Source: DATGMB01 sp035293845 (lineage in GTDB: Bacteria; Acidobacteriota; Terriglobia; Bryobacterales; Bryobacteraceae). From it: a DNA stretch of 7,612 bases. Below the pieces are notes generated by a model. It did no database searches. It had not been told where the DNA came from and worked only from the letters and a program-made list of their open reading frames with translations. Location of the stretch: positions 1 through 7,612 of the forward strand of contig DATGMB010000107.1 of the NCBI GenBank assembly GCA_035293845.1, given 5' to 3'. Positions 1 to 5,684 of the stretch are shown here, in pieces (positions within the stretch are counted from its first letter, which is position 1; each line of letters starts with the position of its first letter). The position numbers and the translations under genes are program-made.

Positions 1-645
1 GATCACGCCTTTCCGGATCGCGTACAGAATCAGCTCCGCCGTGCTGTGCAGGTTCAATTTCTGGAAAATATTGCTGCGATGCGTCTCGACCGTGTACAGG
101 CTCAGGTTCAGCAGGTTGGCGACATCCTTGTTGCTCCTGCCTTCGGCAAAGAGCTGCAGGATTTCGCGCTCCCGCGTGGTCAGCAGATCGTAACTGTCAT
201 CCACTTGGCGCTCCCGCATCTGTCGCATGTAATCCTCCATTAGCATGCGGCTGATAGCGGGGCTGAAGAACGCTTTCCCTCCCCCGACGGCCTCCACGGC
301 ATGGATCAGGTCCTGCTCGGCCGAATCCTTGAGCAGGTAGGCGCGGGCGCCCGCCTTGAGCGCGCGCAGAACGTAGCTTTCGTCCGCGTGCATGCTGAGA
401 AAAACCACCGAGACCTGCGGCGCGCGGGCGAGGATCTGCCGGGCGGCCTCGATGCCGTTGAGAATCGGCATTGCGACATCCATCACGATCACGTCCGGCT
501 TGTATTCCTCCGCCATGGCCACCGCTTCCCGCCCGTTGGCGGCGTCGGCGACCACGGTAAAACCGGGATGGCTTTCGAGCAGGAGCCGCAAGCCCTTGCG
601 AACTACGGTGTGGTCGTCGGCAAGCAAAATACGGATCGGCTTCAT
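1..645 (-). CDS. LuxR/NarL-family response regulator (C-terminus cut by window edge)
   Basis: Cytoplasmic DNA-binding response regulator of a two-component system. The 215 visible residues start MKPIRILLADDHTVVRKGLR and read without a stop to the left edge, so only the last few residues are probably missing (the family is usually about 210-220 residues). The receiver domain spans about residues 3-120, with acidic pair D10/D11, phosphoacceptor D56 in the segment VIVMDVAMP, S84 at the switch Thr/Ser position, and K106 in YLLKD. A linker leads to a LuxR-type helix-turn-helix at about 152-213, with LTTREREILQL and the recognition helix SLYTVETHRSNIFQKL. The start ATG overlaps the stop of the upstream histidine kinase gene as ATGA, which implies translational coupling and a cognate pair. 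Target genes cannot be read from the sequence. The family call is secure, but no specific ortholog (NarL, NreC, DegU and so on) can be assigned. Confidence 0.95.
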   Translation of the reverse strand, partial: MKPIRILLADDHTVVRKGLRLLLESHPGFTVVADAANGREAVAMAEEYKPDVIVMDVAMPILNGIEAARQILARAPQVSVVFLSMHADESYVLRALKAGARAYLLKDSAEQDLIHAVEAVGGGKAFFSPAISRMLMEDYMRQMRERQVDDSYDLLTTREREILQLFAEGRSNKDVANLLNLSLYTVETHRSNIFQKLNLHSTAELILYAIRKGVI

Positions 646-2063
646 GCGGTCGGCTGACTGATGGTTTCGGATGGCGGCCGCAGGGCGGACCGGGCATCTC
701 CGGCGGCCCCCGCCGGCAGCGGCAGTGAGACGTGCAGAACGGCGCCCGCTCCCGGGCTGGAGTGGACCTCGAAAACGCCTCCGAGATGGCGCACGCGCTC
801 CTCGATACCCAGCAGCCCCATGCCCTTCTGCCGCCGCGGGTCGAAGCCGCGCCCGTCGTCTTCAATCGCCAGGGCCAGCCGTCCCTCCACCTGCCGGATC
901 GCCACCGTGACACGCCGCGCGCCGGCGTGCTGCACGATATTGTGCAACGCCTCCTGCACCACGCGGTAGATGCACGTCTTGTGCTCTTCCGGCAGATCGT
1001 CGCCGGCCTGGTCCGCCGTGACCTCCACCCAGATCCCCGTCCGTTTGGAGACTTCGCGGGCCTGCCATTCGACAGCCGGCACGAGCCCGAGATCGTCGAG
1101 CATCGACGGCCGCAGCAGCAGCGCCATGTTCCTGACCACGCGGATGGAATCCTCGACCAGCTTCTTCACTTCGGCGGCCTTGGCGGAGAGGCCGTCGAGA
1201 TCCCGTGTGCGGATCGATGTCGAAAGATTGGCCATCTCCACCAGGACCCCGCTGAGGGACTGCCCGACCTCGTCGTGCAGTTCGCGCGAAATCGAGCGGC
1301 GCTCGTCCTCCTGCGCCGCGACGAGCCGCGCCGAAAGCTGCTGGAGCTCCGCCCGGGCGCGCGCGATCTCCTCGTAGTGGCGCGTCGCCGTAGCTTCGAG
1401 CCCGAGGATCTTGCGCATGGCGAACGTCGCCAGCAGCAGGCCCAGCGGAATGGTGAAAGCGATGGTGAGGCCCTGCCGCCCGCGCGACCGCCGGAAAGTC
1501 TCTTCGACGGTGGCGCGGCCCGCGTTTAGCTGCGCCTCGTTGAGCGCGGCAATCCGGCTGGCGATTCCCAGCATGGATTGCCGGCGCGGAAACACTTCGT
1601 CCCGCAGAAACACATACCCAGCGCGGCGCCGCTGCTCGGGCGTCCAGCGGAAGACGGGCTCGAGCACCTTCCAATAGTCGGCCAACTGGCCTTCGAGGCC
1701 CTGAAACGGCGCCGTCTCCTGGTCGTTGATGAGGGTGCGGTACTCGGCGAGGGCAGCATCCATATCGCGCCGGGTTTCGAGCAGGCTGTAACGGTGGCCT
1801 TCTGCTTTGCCGCTCTCCGGCTCGAGCAGGTAATCGCGGACGTACGTCCCCGAGACATAAACATCCGCGCGGATGCGCTCGAGCACGCGCGTGCGGCGCA
1901 GGAATTGCTCGCGGATGGTGTCATTGGAAGCCTGGATCTGGTGCAGCGCGCGCATGCCGTCGATGGCGGAAAACGCCATCAGGAGCAAAAGGCCGCCAAA
2001 TCCGGCGGTCAGAATCAGCCGGCTATTGATGGCAAAAGTTCCGGTATGGCGCGCGGAAAGCAT
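642..2063 (-). CDS. Membrane sensor histidine kinase, HisKA_3 (NarX/DegS/NreB-like) type
   Basis: A 473-residue inner-membrane kinase. TM1 lies at about residues 13-33 and is followed by a helical extracytoplasmic region of about 165 residues that looks like a four-helix-bundle (CHASE3/4HB_MCP-like) sensor. TM2 is at about 198-217. A short coiled linker leads to the HisKA_3 dimerisation box QEDERRSISRELHDEVGQSL with phosphoacceptor H263. The HATPase_c domain has N375 in EALHNIVQHA, the G1 box EDDGRGF (401-407) and the G2 box KGMGLLGI (413-420). It should autophosphorylate and pass phosphate to D56 of the regulator encoded directly downstream, whose ATG overlaps this stop by 4 bases. The sensed signal is unknown. 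The ATG at 2063 has no evident Shine-Dalgarno, and the frame is closed upstream by a TAG (2076-2078), so translation may depend on coupling to the marR gene 18 bases upstream. Confidence 0.95.
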   Translation of the reverse strand: MLSARHTGTFAINSRLILTAGFGGLLLLMAFSAIDGMRALHQIQASNDTIREQFLRRTRVLERIRADVYVSGTYVRDYLLEPESGKAEGHRYSLLETRRDMDAALAEYRTLINDQETAPFQGLEGQLADYWKVLEPVFRWTPEQRRRAGYVFLRDEVFPRRQSMLGIASRIAALNEAQLNAGRATVEETFRRSRGRQGLTIAFTIPLGLLLATFAMRKILGLEATATRHYEEIARARAELQQLSARLVAAQEDERRSISRELHDEVGQSLSGVLVEMANLSTSIRTRDLDGLSAKAAEVKKLVEDSIRVVRNMALLLRPSMLDDLGLVPAVEWQAREVSKRTGIWVEVTADQAGDDLPEEHKTCIYRVVQEALHNIVQHAGARRVTVAIRQVEGRLALAIEDDGRGFDPRRQKGMGLLGIEERVRHLGGVFEVHSSPGAGAVLHVSLPLPAGAAGDARSALRPPSETISQPTA

Positions 2064-2081
2064 GGAAAACGAGCGCTATTG

Positions 2082-2540
2082 TCAGTGTCGCACGCGGTCC
2101 GAAGGCGGAATCAGGCCGGCGGCGTGGCGCCCCAGTTTCTTCAGCAGGGCGGCGGCCTGAGCCCGCTCCTCCGCCGTGAGGCCCGCCGCCGCGCGTTCCA
2201 TCGCGGCAGCGTGATCGGCGAAGGCGCAGCCAATCAGCTTGCGGCCGGCGGCGGTGAGGTGTACCACCCGTGTGCGGCGGTCGTGCGTATCGGTACGCCG
2301 TTCGACGAGACCCTTTTGCTCCAGGCGATCGACGGCACTCGTAATAGAGCCGCTGGTGAGGCGGACGCGGCGGCCGATTTCGTTGACCGGGGTTGGCCCC
2401 TTGTGCAGAAGGACTTCGAGGACCTGGAACTCTGAGAAGCCTATTCCCAGGGAATGGATGTGAGCTTCGGCGTGGCGGCGGAGAGCCTCATGCGCTTTCA
2501 TCAGGATCAGCCAGAGGTGGACGCCGGTCTCTTCAGCCAT
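2082..2540 (-). CDS. MarR-family transcriptional regulator
   Basis: A 152-residue winged-helix repressor-type protein starting MAEETGVHLWLILMKAHEAL. The helix-turn-helix runs from about residue 37 to 80, with recognition helix TSGSITSAVDRLEQKGLV. The wing is RRTDTHDRRTRVVHLTAAGR (81-100), including the family D-x-R signature (D87, R89). The only cysteine is C105, so there is no N-terminal OhrR-type peroxide-sensing Cys. In-frame TTG (2579) and ATG (2576) codons lie upstream, but they sit next to the palindrome, lack a ribosome site, and fall upstream of the start of transcription predicted from the promoter below. The ATG at 2540 has AAGGA about 15 bases upstream, rather far but the best available, and gives a normal family N-terminus. 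It diverges from pirin and likely leads a marR-kinase-regulator operon. The ligand is unknown. Confidence 0.9.
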   Translation of the reverse strand: MAEETGVHLWLILMKAHEALRRHAEAHIHSLGIGFSEFQVLEVLLHKGPTPVNEIGRRVRLTSGSITSAVDRLEQKGLVERRTDTHDRRTRVVHLTAAGRKLIGCAFADHAAAMERAAAGLTAEERAQAAALLKKLGRHAAGLIPPSDRVRH

Positions 2541-2566
2541 GGTGCTCGCTCGGAATCCTTTTTCGT

Positions 2567-2594
2567 AGTCTAGCATCAATTATCTTGAGGTCAA
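2567..2594 (-). promoter_or_regulatory. Putative sigma-70-type promoter of the marR/two-component operon
   Basis: On the minus strand TTGACC (2594-2589) and TAGACT (2572-2567) are separated by 16 bases, a fair match to -35 and -10 boxes. Initiation would fall near 2560, giving a leader of roughly 20 bases before the ATG at 2540. The -35 box lies inside the palindrome at 2579-2600, so protein binding there would block the polymerase. The assignment is by eye only. Confidence 0.5.
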
Positions 2595-2600
2595 GATAAT
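2579..2600. promoter_or_regulatory. Perfect palindromic operator, likely MarR binding site
   Basis: Arms ATTATCTTGA (2579-2588) and TCAAGATAAT (2591-2600) are exact reverse complements around a GG centre. MarR-family dimers bind AT-richer palindromes of about this size, usually in the divergent region next to their own gene, and this is the only strong palindrome between marR and pirin. It covers the -35 box of the putative marR promoter and abuts the pirin ATG. Its GAGG (2587-2590) is also the only plausible Shine-Dalgarno for pirin, 10 bases before the start codon. Binding would therefore be expected to repress both directions. The symmetry is seen directly; the identity of the binding protein is inferred. 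Confidence 0.8.
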
Positions 2601-3467
2601 ATGACGGGCAACGAACGAGGGGTAACCCGAGTTTTTACCGCGCCGCGGACCACCGACGGTGACGGCGTGGATTTGCGGCGGGCGTTTCCAGGTCCGGAAC
2701 TGGCGGAGCTCGATCCGTTCCTGCTGCTGGACCAGATGGGCCCCATGGATTTTGCGCCTGGCGACAAACGGGGCTTCCCGCCGCATCCGCACCGCGGCTT
2801 CGAGACGGTGACGTACCTGCTGAGCGGCGAAATGGAGCACCGCGATTCGTGGGGCAACCGGGGGCTGCTGCGGCCGGGCGACGTCCAATGGATGACCGCG
2901 GGCTCGGGCCTGGTGCATTCCGAGATGCCGGGACGCGAATTCGCGCAGGCCGGCGGACGGCTGCACGGTTTCCAGCTCTGGGTGAACCTGCCGCGCCGCG
3001 ACAAGATGATCGCGCCGCGATACCAGGACACGGCGGCGGAGCGGATCCCAGCCGCAGCGAGCGCCGACGGCCGCGTACGGGCCCGCGTGATCGCGGGCGA
3101 AGCCATGGGCATCAAAGGGGTGATCGAGACCCGCATCCCGATTCTTTACCTTCACGTAACCGTAGAGCCGGGCGCCGAATTCACCCAGACCGTGCCCGGA
3201 AGTGAGAACGCCTTCGCCTTCGTCATCGAGGGCGAAGGGGTGTTCGGCGGCAAATCCGCAAAGATCAATGAGGTCGCGCTCTTCGACCGCGCCGGCGAGA
3301 CCGTGCGGGTGAAGAACACCGGCGCCGCGCCGCTCGCATTCCTGCTGATCGCAGGCGAGCCCATCGGCGAGCCCGTGGCGCGCTACGGACCCTTTGTCAT
3401 GAACACGCGGGAAGAGGTTTTGCAGGCGGTCGATGATTTCCGCAACGGCAGAATGGGTTCGCTCTAA
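2601..3467 (+). CDS. Pirin family protein (bicupin)
   Basis: A 288-residue cytoplasmic protein of the pirin family, metal-binding bicupins some of which have quercetinase activity or act as redox-responsive cofactors. The N-terminal cupin (about residues 35-135) has the family core HPHRGFETVTYLLSGEMEHR and GDVQWMTAGSGLVHSEMP. H62, H64, H106 and E108 match the four iron ligands of human pirin (two His in HPH, then H-x-E), so metal binding should be intact. The C-terminal Pirin_C cupin spans about 180-285 and ends in the typical IGEPVARYGPFVMNT and REEVLQAVDDF segments. The start at 2601 is chosen because family homology begins soon after it and GAGG lies 10 bases upstream, inside the palindrome. 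It diverges from marR and is probably its regulatory target. The stop overlaps the stop of the convergent amidase gene. The physiological substrate is unknown; pirin genes beside MarR regulators suggest a stress or phenolic-compound response, which is inference. Confidence 0.95.
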   Translation: MTGNERGVTRVFTAPRTTDGDGVDLRRAFPGPELAELDPFLLLDQMGPMDFAPGDKRGFPPHPHRGFETVTYLLSGEMEHRDSWGNRGLLRPGDVQWMTAGSGLVHSEMPGREFAQAGGRLHGFQLWVNLPRRDKMIAPRYQDTAAERIPAAASADGRVRARVIAGEAMGIKGVIETRIPILYLHVTVEPGAEFTQTVPGSENAFAFVIEGEGVFGGKSAKINEVALFDRAGETVRVKNTGAAPLAFLLIAGEPIGEPVARYGPFVMNTREEVLQAVDDFRNGRMGSL

Positions 3468-4618
3468 TCCCGCGGCTCTGAGCTGAACCGCCGCACGGCA
3501 TCGAGATCCCGCCGGTATTGCTCTTGCAGCCGCTTGCGGTACACCGCCGGACGCAGGGAGTCCGCCGCAGCCCGGCGGGCAAGGAGCGCATCGGCGTTCT
3601 CGACGGCGGACCGCAGGGCAGGCGCGGCAGCGGCCGAGTACGTGGGGTCTGCCGCAAAGCCGAACGCCCAGATCGCCGGCGGCGGCTCCGCGTAATTCAA
3701 CGGAAGGCCGATCTGCTCGAAGGGAAAGCCGGAGGCCCAGTCCACATGCCAGCCGATCCGCATGTTGGAAGGATTGACCGAAACCTGCGCGTGCGTCACC
3801 CAATTCGACGGCGGAATGGCGTAGCGGGCGCGGAGCAGCTCGGCCAGCATTACGGCGGAACGGGTCTGCGCGGGAGTGATCGCCGGCTCATCCGCCGCCA
3901 GCCGGCTGCTCGATTCGAAGGCGACGCCCAGAAAGCTCTGGTTCAGATTCACGTAGATCCACCGGTCATCGCCCCAGACCGAGTAGCCGGCATGGTCCGC
4001 GGCGTCGGTTTCCGCCACGATCCGGTAGACGCGGCCGAAGCGATCGATCAGGAAATGGTAGGAGCGCCGGCGCCGGAGATAGTCGAGCAGCGATTCGCCG
4101 ACACGTTTGAGCGCTTCATTGTGCCCCGCCTCGAACGGGAGCTGCCGGCTTTCGGTGCTATGAAAGACGACGCCGGCCAGCCGCGTTTGCCGTACCGGCG
4201 GGCCGCCGCCGGACGCCGGGAACGCCAGATACGAGCGGGGGTGCGACGCGACTGCGTAACGGTTGTCGATGCGCAGCCCGTTGCTATAAACCTCGGAGTC
4301 TCCGCGGCTCTCGACCTGCCAGATTTCGCTCGCGGGCGGCGACGGCGCGGGCGCGGTCCGGTGTAATGAAGACGAAGGGGCCGCTGGCGCCGGCGGGCGC
4401 GCAGACGCGCGCTTAAGCGCAAATGCCGCCGCCAAAGCCACGGCCAGAAGGATCGCGATGCTGCCGAGCCGCCTGCGGCGGGTCCTGCGCCCCTCCGGAA
4501 CCGCTGCCACGGCGCGCAGAAAACGCAAGCGCCGTACCGGATCGCCGATGTTGCCGGCCACGTTCTCCGTCCACACCCGGAACTGCGGCGCACGATGACC
4601 GTGATGACCGATTCGCAT
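3464..4618 (-). CDS. Membrane-anchored N-acetylmuramoyl-L-alanine amidase (Amidase_2/PGRP fold)
   Basis: A 384-residue protein predicted to cut the amide bond between MurNAc and the stem peptide of peptidoglycan. Residues 1-50 are basic and probably cytoplasmic (with GNIGDPVRRLRFLRAV). One membrane segment follows at about 51-68 (LGSIAILLAVALAAAFAL), then a Pro/Ala-rich linker (70-97). The amidase domain runs from about 145 to 310. H153 in VVFHSTES, H276 in WVTHAQ and D293 in GWHVDW occupy the positions of the AmpD-type zinc ligands His/His/Asp. The segments YHFLIDRFGRVYRIV and FLGVAFE are typical of the fold. The last 70 residues are helical, charged and of unknown role. One anchor and no cleavable signal suggest the catalytic domain faces the periplasm. 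No clear Shine-Dalgarno precedes ATG 4618, so the start is uncertain, though the N-terminal segment looks like part of the family. It converges on pirin with overlapping stops. Confidence 0.85.
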   Translation of the reverse strand: MRIGHHGHRAPQFRVWTENVAGNIGDPVRRLRFLRAVAAVPEGRRTRRRRLGSIAILLAVALAAAFALKRASARPPAPAAPSSSLHRTAPAPSPPASEIWQVESRGDSEVYSNGLRIDNRYAVASHPRSYLAFPASGGGPPVRQTRLAGVVFHSTESRQLPFEAGHNEALKRVGESLLDYLRRRRSYHFLIDRFGRVYRIVAETDAADHAGYSVWGDDRWIYVNLNQSFLGVAFESSSRLAADEPAITPAQTRSAVMLAELLRARYAIPPSNWVTHAQVSVNPSNMRIGWHVDWASGFPFEQIGLPLNYAEPPPAIWAFGFAADPTYSAAAAPALRSAVENADALLARRAAADSLRPAVYRKRLQEQYRRDLDAVRRFSSEPRD

Positions 4619-4977
4619 GCTGCTGAAAGCATCGGCGGAAACGGCGGAAATCTTCAGACCTCCGGTCCGGCTTGTCCTTGACCCCGGGCGGCCAGTGAAC
4701 CATCCGGCCGGTGCACTCTTACAGCCGCCGGTGCCGCGCTATCCGTCCTCAACGTCACCTCCGCTGCGAGCAGCCCACCGGCCGCGTGCGTGCGCCCAAT
4801 CCGCCGCGTCTCGCTTCGCCCCGCCTCGCTCGCCATCCCCAACTCCTCCCGCGCGCCTGCCGGTTCCGCCGCGGCGCCTACTTAAATCCGCAGATTTTTC
4901 CTGCTTACCTCTAAAGCGGGAGTACCGTAGCGCCGATCAACTGGTTTCGGGAACGAAATTCCTGATCTGGAGTCGAG
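4619..4977. other. Intergenic region between divergent amidase and coiled-coil genes
   Basis: No gene is supported here. Open frames on either strand translate into low-complexity Pro/Arg/Ala-rich strings with no recognisable motif. The first 240 bases are GC-rich and purine-poor on the plus strand; from about 4880 the composition becomes AT-richer (with TTAAAT and a run of five T), as expected near a promoter for the gene at 4978. No confident -35/-10 pair was found. The region must hold the promoters for both divergent genes. Confidence 0.5.
4969..4972 (+). promoter_or_regulatory. Shine-Dalgarno of the coiled-coil protein gene
   Basis: GGAG lies five bases before the ATG at 4978 and fixes that start codon. 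No other in-frame start nearby has comparable support. Confidence 0.7.
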
Positions 4978-5628
4978 ATGCTGAAACGCTGGTTTGAATT
5001 GAATGGCAACGGTGCTACCCGCACGGAACCGCACCGCAATGGCGCCGCGGATCAGGCGGCTATCGTCGAAGAAGTGGTAAGCGCCGTCCCGCCGGAACCG
5101 CCCGCGGCCGCCGACGAACCCGACGAGTTCGAACTGATCTACCGGAACGCGACCGTGAAGCCGCCGCAGCTCCCGTACGGGATCATGCGGGTGATTGGAA
5201 TGTTGAACAGCCCGCATGTGGCGGCGCTGACGCCAGAAGCCCGCCGTCCCGCGCTGATGATGGCGCTCGAAGCGGTGGGGGCCGAGGTCGAGGATCTGCT
5301 GCAGGATGCCGTCGTGCGCCAGCGCGCGCTCAAGGAATACGAAGAGCGGCAGCAGGAAAAGCTGCGCCGGGTCGAAGCGGAAAAGCTGGAGGAAAACCGC
5401 AAGCTACAGGCCGAAATGGAGCGCGTCACCGCGGACTACATGGCCCGCATGCAGGCCAACCTCGATTTCGTGGCGCGCCAGCAGGATGAACTCCGGGCCT
5501 GGCAGCGGAGGAAGAATCAGCAGTCCCAGCAGATCGCCGACGCCGCGGCGATGTGCGTGCCGGAAGCGACAGTAAGGGACAGTGGACTGGCGGCGGTGTT
5601 GGAGCGCGCCTGCGTGGCGCGCCGGTAG
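4978..5628 (+). CDS. Coiled-coil protein paired with actin-like gene (function unknown)
   Basis: A 216-residue soluble protein; no signal peptide or membrane segment is visible. The N-terminus (1-48) is Ala/Pro/Glu-rich and probably disordered. Residues about 50-112 form a compact region (IYRNATVKPPQLPYGIMRV, then MLNSPHVAALTPEARRPALM and LEAVGAEVEDLLQDAV) that looks like a small helical domain. Residues about 113-190 are an almost unbroken charged coiled coil (YEERQQEKLRRVEAEKLEEN onward). It is the first gene of an operon with the actin-like gene 57 bases downstream, so the natural inference is a partner or regulator of that filament, comparable in position to the small accessory genes of plasmid segregation actins but not recognisably homologous to ParR. 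The last dozen residues (LAAVLERACVARR) are encoded partly within a hairpin repeat, so the native C-terminus may have been replaced. It is certainly a real gene (good ribosome site, strong heptad structure); the role is unknown. Confidence 0.85.
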   Translation: MLKRWFELNGNGATRTEPHRNGAADQAAIVEEVVSAVPPEPPAAADEPDEFELIYRNATVKPPQLPYGIMRVIGMLNSPHVAALTPEARRPALMMALEAVGAEVEDLLQDAVVRQRALKEYEERQQEKLRRVEAEKLEENRKLQAEMERVTADYMARMQANLDFVARQQDELRAWQRRKNQQSQQIADAAAMCVPEATVRDSGLAAVLERACVARR

Positions 5629-5648
5629 GGCAAGTCCCGGACCTGCCC
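5604..5648. repeat. Tandem hairpins straddling the stop codon (possible REP/MITE-type repeat)
   Basis: Hairpin 1 is GCGCGCC-TGCGT-GGCGCGC (5604-5622), a perfect 7-bp stem. Hairpin 2 (5628-5648) has arms GGGCAAGTCC and GGACCTGCCC around one C, with a single A:C mismatch. The TAG stop (5626-5628) lies between them. Neither is followed by a T-run, so they are not classical intrinsic terminators. Two tightly packed GC hairpins after a coding region are typical of small dispersed repeats. They could also tune relative expression of the two genes by mRNA stability or attenuation. The structure is seen; repeat status is inferred. Confidence 0.5.
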
Positions 5649-5670
5649 GGTGGATTCACAGAAATCGAAA

Positions 5671-5678
5671 AGGAGAGG
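5671..5678 (+). promoter_or_regulatory. Strong Shine-Dalgarno of the actin-like gene
   Basis: AGGAGAGG lies six bases before the ATG at 5685. It decides that start over the in-frame ATG at 5553, which is inside the upstream gene and would add 44 residues encoded by the hairpin repeat. Confidence 0.85.
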
Positions 5679-5684
5679 AACCAG

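Noticed and set aside
1578..2435. A 285-codon plus-strand frame crossing the kinase and marR genes
   Set aside because: It is antisense to two genes with unambiguous catalytic and DNA-binding motifs and has no motif of its own.
2580..3803. A 407-codon minus-strand open frame antisense to pirin
   Set aside because: It lies opposite a gene with clear pirin motifs and ligands, and its translation is Arg/Ala/His-rich with no recognisable domain. Long antisense frames are common in GC-rich coding DNA.
4884..4899. A small hairpin AAATC-CGCA-GATTT followed by two more T
   Set aside because: A 5-bp AT-rich stem is too weak for an intrinsic terminator, and its position fits ordinary AT-rich promoter-region sequence.
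4617..4997. A plus-strand frame filling the intergenic region before the coiled-coil gene
   Set aside because: The translation is low-complexity Pro/Arg/Ser and overlaps the start of the next gene; there is no ribosome site.
5553..5684. An N-terminal extension of the actin-like protein starting at the ATG at 5553
   Set aside because: It overlaps the coiled-coil gene and reads through the hairpin repeat, while a strong Shine-Dalgarno precedes the ATG at 5685 and the actin fold needs no extra residues.
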